Source: Parabacteroides massiliensis (GTDB lineage Bacteria > Bacteroidota > Bacteroidia > Bacteroidales > Tannerellaceae). Taken from it: 64,000 nt of DNA. The translations under genes and the position numbers were made by a program. Shown here piece after piece: positions 28,435 to 36,433 of this stretch (its first letter is position 1; the number at the start of each line of letters is the position of its first letter). Location of the stretch: contig NZ_LT700190.1 of the NCBI RefSeq assembly GCF_900155425.1, forward strand, positions 479,386 through 543,385, written 5' to 3'. The notes beneath the pieces were generated by a model. It searched no databases and was not told where the DNA came from. It saw only the letters and a list, made by a program, of their open reading frames with translations.

Positions 28435-28514
28435 TACAGGTAGAATACAGGTGAAATATAAGTAAGATATAGGTAAAATATAGGAGTTTTCCCCAAAAAA
28501 CATCTCTACATTTG
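28435..28514 (+). promoter_or_regulatory. Operator A: five tandem 11-bp repeats followed by a -7 box
   Basis: Units TACAGGTAGAA, TACAGGTGAAA, TATAAGTAAGA, TATAGGTAAAA and TATAGGAGTTT run from 28435 to 28489 in exact 11-bp phase. TACATTTG at 28507-28514 matches TAnnTTTG. No good -33 box is visible; the repeats end where it would be, which is the expected position for activator binding. Winged-helix proteins of the OmpR/PhoB class bind tandem half-sites with 11-bp spacing. Confidence 0.75.
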
Positions 28515-28536
28515 CCACAACAAATATAAAATAGAT

Positions 28537-28758
28537 ATGGGAAAAAAATTAAAATTAGTCGGAGTTGTAGTTTGCCTGATTGCCGGCACTTGTTTTTGGA
28601 CTCATCAAAGAAATGAGTTGCCTACTTTATTATTAGAAAACGTAGAAGCATTGGCTTATGGAGAACAGGGAAATGGAGTAAATTGCTATGGCGATGGCTC
28701 TGTAGAATGTGCCGGAGATTGGGTTGAAATGAGAATTGAAGGTTTGAGTCTTGAATAA
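28537..28758 (+). CDS. NVEALA-family small exported peptide, class I (module A)
   Basis: The 73-residue peptide has a basic start and hydrophobic helix (KKLKLVGVVVCLIAGTCFW), then the family signature LLLENVEALAYGE, then a short tail with two Cys (NCYGDGSVECAGDWVE ... GLSLE). The tail pattern C-x-G-x-GS-x-(E/D)C and the ending GLSLE recur at 44729; 57754 keeps the two Cys but ends GIR. It is the first gene of the operon and stops 3 bp before the BF3164-type gene, so translation is likely coupled. The family function is unknown; export and release of the tail are inferred from the layout. Confidence 0.85.
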   Translation: MGKKLKLVGVVVCLIAGTCFWTHQRNELPTLLLENVEALAYGEQGNGVNCYGDGSVECAGDWVEMRIEGLSLE

Positions 28759-28761
28759 ACG

Positions 28762-29814
28762 ATGAAGCATCTCCTTTATATATTAATAGGTATTAGCAGT
28801 TTGGCAGCCTGTACGAGTTCTCAGGATTCGCACTTTCCACGATACTCGGAATTTGCAGAGAGTAAGAGACTTAGTGAACAGGTTATCAATCTGGATACTA
28901 TTCTGTTCCGTTATCCATTCCGGGTAACGGTCAGGGATAGTATCGCCGTTGTAATGGATCTGCATAATATGGATCACTATTTACATGCGTTTACTTATCC
29001 GACATGGAAACATATTGTTTCATTCGGCAGACGTGGAGAAGCACCGGAGGAGATGCTGTCTGTTGCAAACATCCAATTTAATACATTGGATTCTTTGTGG
29101 GCTTTGGATCCCAACAAGATGGAAATTACCCGCTGGAAAATATCTCTTTCTACCCGGTCTGCGCAACGGGTAGAGGAGATTAAATTAGACAAGAAACTTG
29201 TCCGCTCTTTGGACTTTCGCACGATGGAATCGGGCTTTTTGATTCCAGACTATATGGGAGAGCATCGTTTTTGGGAAGTAAACAAAAATGGCGAAGCGAC
29301 CAAAAGTAATGGTACAATCCCCAGTGAAGCAGTCCATAAAGCGACTTCACGCCCGGCACTGGCACAGGCATGGAGAAGTTTTATAGATTATAATCCGGAT
29401 AATGGCATCTTGGCTATGGCTACCCAGTTGGGAGAAGCAATCGAAATTTATAACTTTCATGATAATACGCATAAAGTCCTATATGGCCCGAACGGCGAAC
29501 CTCAATTTAAAAGCGCCAAAAACGAGGGCATCCCTACCGGAATAATGGGATTCAGTGACATAAAGGTGACAAATGAACGTATCTATACGGTATTTCAGGG
29601 TGTGAAATTCAGAGACAAATTAGCCTCCTACCAACGAGGTGAAAAGCCGGAAGACGGTGGTCGTTACATTTATGTGTTCGATTTGCAAGGAAACCCGTTG
29701 CAAAAATACATCTTAGACAAACCCATATACGGAATCGATATAAACGAAAAAACAAAGACAATCATCGCCACATGTGTAAAAAGTGATGAGCCGATTATAG
29801 AATTTAAAATATAA
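28762..29814 (+). CDS. BF3164-family beta-propeller lipoprotein (module A)
   Basis: The 350-residue protein has lipobox SLAAC. The TolB-like propeller fold is indicated by repeated hydrophobic strands and the hallmark HIVSFGRRGEAPEEML (residues about 86-101), followed by ..LWALDPNKMEITRW. The last about 105 residues (from YGPNGEPQF to the end) are almost identical in DNA to the module D copy at 44965, whereas the first two thirds differ. It is an outer-membrane or periplasmic lipoprotein. Its partner is likely the class I peptide encoded just before it. Confidence 0.85.
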   Translation: MKHLLYILIGISSLAACTSSQDSHFPRYSEFAESKRLSEQVINLDTILFRYPFRVTVRDSIAVVMDLHNMDHYLHAFTYPTWKHIVSFGRRGEAPEEMLSVANIQFNTLDSLWALDPNKMEITRWKISLSTRSAQRVEEIKLDKKLVRSLDFRTMESGFLIPDYMGEHRFWEVNKNGEATKSNGTIPSEAVHKATSRPALAQAWRSFIDYNPDNGILAMATQLGEAIEIYNFHDNTHKVLYGPNGEPQFKSAKNEGIPTGIMGFSDIKVTNERIYTVFQGVKFRDKLASYQRGEKPEDGGRYIYVFDLQGNPLQKYILDKPIYGIDINEKTKTIIATCVKSDEPIIEFKI

Positions 29815-29820
29815 CAATAG

Positions 29821-30684
29821 ATGAAACCACTGTTATACATATTATCTATATTCTTTTTGTTAACCTCTTGTAAAGATGACAAGAAAGAACAATTTGCCCG
29901 CCTGGTCCAAAAATGGCTGGGAAAAGAGATTGTCTTCCCGCAGGATATGGAGTTTACCCGCTTTGTCACGGAACCGGTAGAATACCGGATACCCGATGCA
30001 GAATATAAAGTGCTGATTTATGTCGATTCAACAGGTTGCACCAGTTGCAAATTGCAACTGCCGAAATGGAAAGAATTGATCGCCCATATTGATTCGGCAA
30101 CAAACAGCAACATTCCGTTTATCTTCGTCTTCCAGTCGAAAGACGACCGAGAATTACGATATATCTTAAAACGTGACAACTTCGACCGACCTGTCTGCAT
30201 TGATCGGGACAGCCGGTTGGACAAGTTGAACCAATTTCCACAAAATATCACTTTCCAGACATTCCTGCTTGACAGGGACAACAAAGTGAAAGTAATCGGC
30301 AATCCGGTACATAACTTGGCGGTTAGGGATTTGTATCTGAAACAAATGACCGGTATACAACACAAAGAGATATTGGCAATGACTACTCTCGAAGTGGAAA
30401 AGAGCGAATATGATTTAGGAATGGTCAAAGAAGGAACAAGCAAGAAGCAGACAATCACAGTCCAGAATACCGGAACAAGCGTCTTTAGGTTGAAAGGTTT
30501 CACCACCTCTTGCAACTGTACCGAAGCAACTTGCGACTGGAAAGAACTGCAACCGGGAGAGAGCGGAACGATCACGGTCAGCTACGAAGCGGAACAACCG
30601 GGAGATTTTTATCGAACGGTAGACATTTATGGAAACATCCCTAACAACTCACTGATATTGAGTTTTATCGGAACAGTAAAATAA
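29821..30684 (+). CDS. Thioredoxin-like lipoprotein fused to DUF1573 (module A, tail type 1)
   Basis: The 287-residue protein has lipobox LTSC. Residues about 60-178 are a thioredoxin-like domain with STGCTSCKLQLPKW, giving Cys73 and Cys76 as a CxxC pair. Residues about 185-287 are a DUF1573 immunoglobulin-like domain (TVQNTGTSVFRLKGFTTSCNCTEATCDW). The thioredoxin part is nearly identical to copies at 46028 and 54076; the DUF1573 part matches 54076 but not 46028. A periplasmic thiol redox role toward the Cys-containing NVEALA tails is attractive but inferred. Confidence 0.85.
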   Translation: MKPLLYILSIFFLLTSCKDDKKEQFARLVQKWLGKEIVFPQDMEFTRFVTEPVEYRIPDAEYKVLIYVDSTGCTSCKLQLPKWKELIAHIDSATNSNIPFIFVFQSKDDRELRYILKRDNFDRPVCIDRDSRLDKLNQFPQNITFQTFLLDRDNKVKVIGNPVHNLAVRDLYLKQMTGIQHKEILAMTTLEVEKSEYDLGMVKEGTSKKQTITVQNTGTSVFRLKGFTTSCNCTEATCDWKELQPGESGTITVSYEAEQPGDFYRTVDIYGNIPNNSLILSFIGTVK

Positions 30685-30694
30685 AGCAATTAAC

Positions 30695-30759
30695 GGGAAA
30701 AAGAAAGGAGTCTCTGCCTACTGACTCACAAACGTTAGCAGAAACTCCCGGACTTTCCC
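30695..30759 (+). ncRNA. Conserved stem-loop between DUF1573 and NVEALA genes
   Basis: GGGAAA...GGAGTCTCTGC pairs with GCAGAAACTCC...TTTCCC. Versions recur at 54953-55017 and, in a decayed module, at about 60464-60527. There is no T tract, so it may be an RNA processing or attenuation element rather than a simple terminator. Confidence 0.5.
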
Positions 30760-30913
30760 TCATTCAATAACTAATAAAGAAGGAGGTAACGACAAAAGTA
30801 GTAAATTTAAAGTAAAGAACAAAAGGCTTGGAAATCACCTGTCTTGGGAAATGATACCGGGAGAAAGATTCAAAACAAATATAGTATAACAACTCCCTAA
30901 AAATAAATGTAAT

Positions 30914-31156
30914 ATGGGAAAGAAAATTATCGGCGTTATCGCTTTTGCTGCAATCGCCGTAGCAGCAGGTTGGAACTATCAGCAGAACAAACAAGAAGTT
31001 GAACTTTCTGATTTGGCATTGGAGAATGTTGAAGCTTTAGCCAGAGGAGAAGGTGGTATTGATCAAGACGGATATAAGTACGTTGCAGAACCGACTGCTT
31101 GCTGCAAGAAATATACACACGAATATAAATGCAGTAGCATTTGGCCTGATTGCTAA
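30914..31156 (+). CDS. NVEALA-family peptide, class II (module A)
   Basis: The 80-residue precursor has a hydrophobic N-terminus (MGKKIIGVIAFAAIAVAAGW), the conserved leader NYQQNKQEVELSDLALENVEALARGEGG and a variable tail with four Cys (TACCKKYTHEYKCSSIWPDC). The leader is shared with four other class II peptides, the tail with none. It is followed by a strong hairpin and then a divergent propeller gene. Its design resembles a secreted peptide precursor with a cut near the RGE/GG position, but no maturation enzyme is identified. Confidence 0.83.
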   Translation: MGKKIIGVIAFAAIAVAAGWNYQQNKQEVELSDLALENVEALARGEGGIDQDGYKYVAEPTACCKKYTHEYKCSSIWPDC

Positions 31157-31171
31157 CTTCCAATATTACAT

Positions 31172-31217
31172 GAAGATAAATCCTGCTTTTTATCGCAAGA
31201 TTTATCTTCGTCTTTTT
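31172..31217 (+). terminator. Hairpin with T tract after class II peptide A
   Basis: GAAGATAAATC (31172-31182) pairs perfectly with GATTTATCTTC (31199-31209), followed by GTCTTTTT. It has full intrinsic-terminator form although the propeller gene begins only 13 bp later, so it probably works as a leaky attenuator. Confidence 0.75.
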
Positions 31218-31229
31218 AAATTTAACAAC

Positions 31230-32279
31230 ATGAAAATAAATATATTACTTACAATTATAGTTCCTATAATTTGCTATATTACTGCTTGCAATAATGTAGA
31301 CAAAAGTCATTTGAGTATCAATTTAGATAATACGACAGATACTATTCGTTATTCTGAATTCGCAAAATCATTAGACTACATACAATTAGACACAAAGGAC
31401 TCATGTTTGATTTCCAATATAAAATCCATCTATATGGATGAAGATACATTTTGCCTTTTAGACAAAAGAGGGGCTGGTATCTTTGTTTTCACTTCGACTG
31501 GAGAATTTGTGTGTCAAATTAATTATTTCGGACAAGCCCCACATGAATTCATAGATATTACATCTTTCACTATTGACCCATATCTAAACCAGATTTGTAT
31601 TTGGGATGTTGGATCAAGATCCATAAAAAAATATACTTATAAAGGAGCATTTGTAGAAGCTTATCGAACTGATGCACTTATCCGGGATTTTATGGTATTT
31701 CAAGATAAAAAGAATCTTTTTATCTTACCTTTCTATTCCAAAGAATGTCCCTACTGCATTTGGATAGAAGACCAAAATAACCAAGTCATTAAAAATTTTA
31801 ATTATCCCAAACCTCAAAATGATCAATTTGAATTTATCAGCACATATTGCAATAAAGAAGTAAATAGTCTGTACTATTACGATAGAAACTACGACCAGAT
31901 CTCATACATTACACCTGATACACTTTATTCGGTTTATTCTATTGATTTAAAACAAAGATTAAGTAATGATTTAAGAGCTAAAAATCCAGCTTCCATCAAA
32001 TTGGAAAATTTCGCAATGATGTGGAATTTCAGCTTCTCTCCAAAATATCTTTTAATGAATTACTACTATTATGGGCAGGAAAAACCTTATAAATGGGTTT
32101 TATTAAACCGTAATACAAATATTACTGAAATTGCAAACGACATCATCAACGATATAGATTCGGTTCAAACAGAGACACAATCGATTTTCTTCTTGAATGA
32201 ACGAACTTGGTGCAGAGCTATTGAATCAACAGACCCAAACAATTGCAATATAACTTTGCAGATGATTAATTTGAAATAA
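31230..32279 (+). CDS. 6-bladed beta-propeller lipoprotein (module A)
   Basis: The ATG at 31230 gives a lipoprotein signal (MKINILLTIIVPIICYITAC); the upstream frame runs through the hairpin and peptide gene and is rejected. The 349-residue protein has the family's first-blade pattern FAKSLDYIQLDTKDSCLISNI and a loop FGQAPHEF corresponding to the G-x-G-P-x-E-F signature. It is clearly more AT-rich than the genes around it. It is presumed to be the partner of the class II peptide before it. Confidence 0.78.
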   Translation: MKINILLTIIVPIICYITACNNVDKSHLSINLDNTTDTIRYSEFAKSLDYIQLDTKDSCLISNIKSIYMDEDTFCLLDKRGAGIFVFTSTGEFVCQINYFGQAPHEFIDITSFTIDPYLNQICIWDVGSRSIKKYTYKGAFVEAYRTDALIRDFMVFQDKKNLFILPFYSKECPYCIWIEDQNNQVIKNFNYPKPQNDQFEFISTYCNKEVNSLYYYDRNYDQISYITPDTLYSVYSIDLKQRLSNDLRAKNPASIKLENFAMMWNFSFSPKYLLMNYYYYGQEKPYKWVLLNRNTNITEIANDIINDIDSVQTETQSIFFLNERTWCRAIESTDPNNCNITLQMINLK

Positions 32280-32330
32280 AACAAAATTAATCCGATTCGG
32301 TACGATCCATCCAGATTCGCCTCCGAGTCG

Positions 32331-32411
32331 GGAATACAAAAACAGACATTCTATGCACGATATATAATACTAAACCCTAAGGCGGCTTTTAATATTCAGC
32401 CGATAATATAA
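32331..32411 (-). pseudogene. Remnant of a winged-helix regulator C-terminus
   Basis: Read on the minus strand this encodes LYYRLNIKSRLRV and a stop, matching the last residues of the regulator at 43471 (LYYRLNIKNRLRV). Its DNA, including the non-coding 3' flank, is nearly identical to 43431-43511. The rest of that regulator is absent, so this is what remains after deletion or replacement. Confidence 0.75.
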
Positions 32412-32421
32412 ACACCGTATA

Positions 32422-32859
32422 TTATAGCCCGACTTTCAATCCTCGTAGCTTGAATTTGAATTCATCAAAAGCGTCACCATTTTGTACAGACACCTTTATG
32501 AAGCGATTGCCATTCGCTGTTGTCGGCAAAATTGTAACAGTCAACGTATTCCCATTTTGGGTAGCTGTTGCCCAATCTGACGTAATGGTAAAGTGTTTTT
32601 GGTCATCAATGGCGGGTGTAAACTTCTTTTCTTCCCCTTTAGCTTCTTGTTCGGTGATACCAGTTATCCAAAAGTCACTGTAATTTGTACATTGAAGCAC
32701 AAATGTCCCTCCCCCAGGAGATACATGGAAATATCCATCGCTTGATTTTTTTAATTCGGTTTTCCACTTCATTGGATCTACCTTTCCATCATCATCACTG
32801 CAAGATGATATGAAAAGCGGAAGAACCATTAAAATGAGTAACAATAACTTCTTTTTCAT
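32422..32859 (-). CDS. Small lipoprotein with BACON-like domain
   Basis: The 145-residue protein has signal LLLLILMVLPLFISSCSDDDG with a clear lipobox. The mature part is one beta sandwich: FHVSPGGGTFVLQCTNYSDFWITGI, then FTITSDWATATQNGNTLTVTILPTTANGNR, which is the BACON-like pattern of Bacteroidetes surface lipoproteins. It stands alone on the minus strand beside the regulator remnant. Its role is unknown. Confidence 0.72.
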   Translation of the reverse strand: MKKKLLLLILMVLPLFISSCSDDDGKVDPMKWKTELKKSSDGYFHVSPGGGTFVLQCTNYSDFWITGITEQEAKGEEKKFTPAIDDQKHFTITSDWATATQNGNTLTVTILPTTANGNRFIKVSVQNGDAFDEFKFKLRGLKVGL

Positions 32860-33132
32860 TGACCTTTTATTTTTGTTTATCTATTCTATAAATGCAAAAG
32901 TATACAGAATATTGCATCAACAAGGATGTTTTTTTGTGATAGTAGAGACATTTCCCCATAATGACTTGAATGGCAATACAGACAGGCTTCTTTATATTTG
33001 TCTAGTATTTGAGCTTTCATTTCCTCATTTTGGGAACAATTATTGTTTTGTTGAGCAAAATGAAGTTGATATTCAGCATAATAGCTAAATCTTTGTTCAA
33101 TCCTACCAAGATTGCACAATCTAACCGTCATC

Positions 33133-33465
33133 TTACCACAACGCAATCTTGCCTGCAATACCCAAATCAAGAGTGGCTGTTGCAATACCCAATGCTTGAA
33201 ACACACGGCTCATGGTTGGTAATGTGATAACACTTGCACCTTTCTCCAACTTTGATATCTGAGCACGCTGCACACCGATACGCTCACCAAGCTGTTCTTG
33301 TGTGAGGTTTTGTGCCAATCGAGCCTTGCGTATGGCTTCGCCTACAATATAGGCGTTCACATCTTCTTTGAGCTTGGCTTCCATGGCTTCGCGCTCTGGT
33401 GTACCTCTTTTACCCCAAAGTTTATCTTTCATATTGTCTGCTGGTATCAATTTCATCTGTGCCAT
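33133..33465 (-). CDS. higA: HigA-type XRE antitoxin
   Basis: The 110-residue protein has a C-terminal helix-turn-helix (residues about 46-100: LAQNLTQEQLGERIGVQRAQISKLEKGASVITLPTMSRVFQALG). The preceding part (MAQMKLIPADNMKDKLWGKRGTPERE) is characteristic of HigA antitoxins in Bacteroidales. It lies 4 bp after the toxin gene, the order usual for HigBA. The toxin partner is frameshifted. Confidence 0.85.
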   Translation of the reverse strand: MAQMKLIPADNMKDKLWGKRGTPEREAMEAKLKEDVNAYIVGEAIRKARLAQNLTQEQLGERIGVQRAQISKLEKGASVITLPTMSRVFQALGIATATLDLGIAGKIALW

Positions 33466-33469
33466 AATG

Positions 33470-33813
33470 CTATTTCTTTTTACTGTTAAAATACTCTTTT
33501 CTTATCTCTTCCGCTTTGGCAATCTCTTTTAATGGTGTCTTCTGAGTTTTCTTGATAATACCATGTGTGGCAATAACCAAAGTTTCTTCCTCAGTGTCCC
33601 AAAAGGAGAAAAGCCTGTAGCATATACCGTTGTAGAGAGTGCGGAACTCCCATATCTCGGTATTCTCCAGTTTCTTGAAGATGTCAACTTTCATCACTCC
33701 TTCCTCAACCTTGAAGATGTGTAGTATATCTTCTGCTGAGCTTTGAATGGCTGCGTATCCAAAAAGGCTTGTGCTTCTTCTGTCAACACCACTTTTAGTT
33801 TATTGATGCCCAT
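33470..33813 (-). pseudogene. HigB/RelE-type toxin gene, frameshifted
   Basis: Two overlapping reading frames together give a complete toxin. The N-terminal part from 33813 (MGINKLKVVLTEEAQAFLDT ... KAQQKIYY) runs into a stop at 33694. The C-terminal part in another frame (VMKVDIFKKLENTEIWEFRT ... IRKEYFN) begins beside it. Adding one base near 33716-33724 restores KIYYNIFKVEEGVMKVDIF, the expected family sequence. The toxin is therefore probably inactive unless translation shifts frame or the base is a sequencing error. Confidence 0.8.
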
Positions 33814-33913
33814 TTTGTTTTGAATTATGGTACAAAGATAATGATTTGTTTCCAAACAGCGATACAAAATTCGGTTTTTAATCTCTATCAGCCCCACTTT
33901 TAACACTCTCACT

Positions 33914-34310
33914 ACTTGTTAGTATCAGATATGTAACTTGCTCACTCTTTTATTTCCCTAAATTTGATATTTCAAAAATAGGGAAGAGGAAAATGTGTAT
34001 GTGGAAAGTTACGGAGAAAGTGAATACTATCCGTAACATCTTACATTGTTATCAAACTTTACCCACCTTCTTACAAGTCACCCTGCGCTAATAAATGTGT
34101 TAATCAAATCTTAATTCTATGTTAACAGGTCTTTACTGCTAAATCCCTTTTTTGAAGCCATTTCAATGCCGTTGAACACACCCTCTTTTAGCAAATTCAA
34201 ACTCCCCATTAAAATATGTTTTTTGGAACATTTTGGGAACATCATACTTGCCATTACATCTGTCATACACTGATAATCAAGCACTTAAACACAATCTTGT
34301 GTTATTCGGA
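33914..34310. other. Gene-free stretch left of the first duplicated promoter segment
   Basis: About 400 bp without a plausible coding sequence, AT-rich and without a strong repeat. It ends sharply where the duplicated segment starts at 34311. Confidence 0.5.
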
Positions 34311-34543
34311 GGAAATAAGAAAGATATTAGAAAAAGGCGCCTCCAGTTTCTTTTAGGTTTGCTTTTTTGCTGAGATAATTCACGTCTTTTATTGATGTAA
34401 GTTGAAAAAAAGTTGATGTTAGCTTTGCTAATGGTTGATTATTAGTCGTTTAAAAGTTTCAACCTTTGTTCAACCTAAAAACAGTTCGTATCTCTCAAAT
34501 AACCATACCTTTGTAAGGTAACCTTCAAAGGACTTACAAAACT
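34311..34543 (+). repeat. Duplicated segment with O-antigen-ligase tail, regulator-start remnant and operator F copy 1
   Basis: This segment is nearly identical to 53741-53973. It begins with the last codons of the gene at 51969 (encoding RKILEKGASSFF), continues with a remnant of the regulator F start region (TTTTTTGCTGAGATAATTCAC, the ATG lost), and contains the operator: GTTGAA at 34401 and GTTGAT at 34412, with the inverted pair TTCAAC at 34458 and 34469. A -7 box TACCTTTG lies at 34506-34513. It drives module B in the plus direction. Confidence 0.8.
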
Positions 34544-34578
34544 GCATGAATTGTAAGTGAATAATATGGAAGGTTTTT

Positions 34579-34760
34579 AGTCAGTACCACTTGCGGTTGT
34601 ACGACCGTAAATTATGACAAACGTCCAGCGAAGCCGGGAGAGCGGCTCCGTATAGAAGTCAGGATGACACCGAAAGATACAGGCTTCTTCGATGAAATCG
34701 TCACGCTCAAATGTAACACAGCAAGTCCTGTCAAAGTAAAAATAAAAGGACAAGTTCAGT
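34579..34760 (+). pseudogene. Remnant of a DUF1573 gene, tail type 2
   Basis: The DNA matches the last about 180 bp of the module D gene at 46028 and encodes STTCGCTTVNYDKRPAKPGE ... VKIKGQVQ, but the thioredoxin domain and start are missing. The left edge follows TGAATTGTAAGTG, the same junction sequence seen at the remnant near 59058. Confidence 0.85.
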
Positions 34761-34772
34761 AATTGGACGAAA

Positions 34773-34817
34773 GGGAGCCTGCCCGAAAAGCCTCAGAAAC
34801 TACAACGGCAAGCTCCC
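34773..34817 (+). ncRNA. Stem-loop upstream of class II peptide B
   Basis: GGGAGCCTGCC pairs with GGCAAGCTCCC around a 23-base loop. A near copy is at 46905-46949. It is the type 2 counterpart of the stem-loop at 30695. Confidence 0.45.
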
Positions 34818-34973
34818 CGAAACCCCTTAGAAAGGAGGTGTATGATGGTAATATAAACCAAACAAAACAGAATGATGCAAGTTCAGTACATCATTTGATT
34901 ATCTTAGTTTATCAAAAGAATGAGCAAAGATAAGGAATTTACTGGATCAAAAACGATAAAACAAAATACGAAA

Positions 34974-35228
34974 ATGAAAAAGCGTATATTTGGTGCAGCG
35001 CTCTTAATAGCAATCGCAGTGGCTGCCGGCTGGAATTACCAGCAGAACAAACAGGATGTTCAACTGTCTGACTTGGCATTGGAAAATGTCGAGGCATTGG
35101 CAAGCGGTGAAGGGAGTGGTGGCTGTAAATGGAGAACTGGACATAGCTCCGTAACCGGTTGGATTGCAATATGTGACTCATACGGCGTCGGATATTCATG
35201 TACTTGTGGAGATATAAAATATTATTAA
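34974..35228 (+). CDS. NVEALA-family peptide, class II (module B)
   Basis: The 84-residue precursor starts MKKRIFGAALLIAIAVAAGW, then has the leader QDVQLSDLALENVEALASGEG. The tail is unrelated to others and has four Cys: GGCKWRTGHSSVTGWIAICD ... YSCTCGDIKYY. An in-frame ATG at 34920 would add 18 residues, but class II peptides at 30914 and 55172 begin directly at the hydrophobic segment, so the internal start is preferred. A perfect hairpin follows. Confidence 0.83.
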   Translation: MKKRIFGAALLIAIAVAAGWNYQQNKQDVQLSDLALENVEALASGEGSGGCKWRTGHSSVTGWIAICDSYGVGYSCTCGDIKYY

Positions 35229-35237
35229 TTACCAAAG

Positions 35238-35265
35238 GGAGGTAACATTGCGAAAAGTTACCTCC
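35238..35265 (+). terminator. Hairpin after class II peptide B
   Basis: GGAGGTAAC (35238-35246) pairs perfectly with GTTACCTCC (35257-35265), followed by an AT-rich stretch. It separates the peptide gene from the propeller gene at 35288. Confidence 0.65.
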
Positions 35266-35287
35266 TATAGAATATTCTGTTTGGATT

Positions 35288-36430
35288 ATGATAATAAGAA
35301 TGCGACTCCTGTTTTTGATATGTTTGTTCTGTACAAATAGTATTAACAGTATGGTGGTGTGTCAAAATGTACTTGCCCGCACACTTGACGCGGAGACACA
35401 AAAGCTGGACATGAATCACTACAAAAAAATCACCTTTGATAGTTTGATTGCAGACATTTCTTGTACAAAACTAAGTAATACTGTATTTGATTTTTGTACA
35501 AATATGGTTCAATATAGAGATTTCCTGTACTTTATGGGAAGTACCAGGGCAGGGAGAAATGTATATATATACTCTAAGTCCGGAAAGTTCATAAAGGAAA
35601 TAACATTTTCGGATGCCTTAATTGTCAATTCCATGTGTATTGTTCCGGAATTGGAGGAGTTGTGGGTCGTAAGCAGGTTTAAAATTATCAACAAGTTCAA
35701 ACTGGATGGCACACCGGTCAAAAAAGTGTCTTTGCCTTTTCCTTGTGCTGCCGTCGTACCGACTGCGAAACAAGATTTTTTGGTTTATTCGGGAGGAGCC
35801 AATACGGAAAGAGGGCACATTGAAGGACACTTTATGGCTCTCACTGATTTCAAGTCTATCCACAAATTATATCTGCCCAAATGGGGGAAAAAAGAATGGT
35901 TGTTCGCACCTTATAATTTATATACGACAGATGCTGACGACATTTTGATTCTTCCGGATAACACAGACACAATCTATAGATATGACACTTCCAGGAAGGA
36001 GATACTTCCATTTTATAGCCTTGACTTTCATGGAGATTTTCTAACCAGAGACAAGTACCCCAATGATGATGCGGAAATGGCCGAAATAATCGATAAGAAA
36101 AAATACATCCATAACTGTTATAGCTTTTATTTCGCTTCGGATTATCTTTTTTTCAAGTTAACGGGAAGAAGGGACGATTTTTGTGCTATCAGGTGTAAAG
36201 ACAATGCCCTCTTTTCTTTCGACCGTCTTTTTGACAATTTCAGATCCAAATATGTGAATCCTTTTATCGGTTCAGATAAAAACAACCTTTATTTGCTTGT
36301 TCGCGAGAATGACCTTGCCGGTCATTACTTAAATATTAAATGTACACACCCGGCTATCCGGAAAATGTTACCCGGACTATCAACCACTGGGAACGATTGG
36401 ATTTTACTAACGATTAAAATAAAGGAATAA
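35288..36430 (+). CDS. 6-bladed beta-propeller protein (module B, first)
   Basis: The 380-residue exported protein has a hydrophobic start (MIIRMRLLFLICLFCTNSIN) and a possible but atypical lipobox (SMVVC). An ATG at 35300 is an alternative start. The mature sequence shows propeller-like repeats (FLYFMGSTRAGRNVYIYSKSGKFIKEITF; LPDNTDTIYRYDTSRKEILPFY). The usual G-x-G-P-x-E motif is weak. It follows the class II peptide B and precedes a second propeller gene by 3 bp. Confidence 0.7.
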   Translation: MIIRMRLLFLICLFCTNSINSMVVCQNVLARTLDAETQKLDMNHYKKITFDSLIADISCTKLSNTVFDFCTNMVQYRDFLYFMGSTRAGRNVYIYSKSGKFIKEITFSDALIVNSMCIVPELEELWVVSRFKIINKFKLDGTPVKKVSLPFPCAAVVPTAKQDFLVYSGGANTERGHIEGHFMALTDFKSIHKLYLPKWGKKEWLFAPYNLYTTDADDILILPDNTDTIYRYDTSRKEILPFYSLDFHGDFLTRDKYPNDDAEMAEIIDKKKYIHNCYSFYFASDYLFFKLTGRRDDFCAIRCKDNALFSFDRLFDNFRSKYVNPFIGSDKNNLYLLVRENDLAGHYLNIKCTHPAIRKMLPGLSTTGNDWILLTIKIKE

Positions 36431-36433
36431 GAG

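Noticed and set aside
28435-28489. CRISPR-like short repeats
   Set aside because: Units are 11 bp without spacers and lie at a promoter; no cas genes are present.
32886-33206. Open frame overlapping the HigA gene end
   Set aside because: It overlaps the antitoxin in another frame, has no signal or family match and lies in AT-rich spacer.
34920-34973. 18-residue N-terminal extension (MSKDKEFTGSKTIKQNTK) of peptide B, also present in C and D
   Set aside because: The frame is kept only in recently duplicated DNA. Peptides at 30914 and 55172 lack it and the signal peptide would be displaced.
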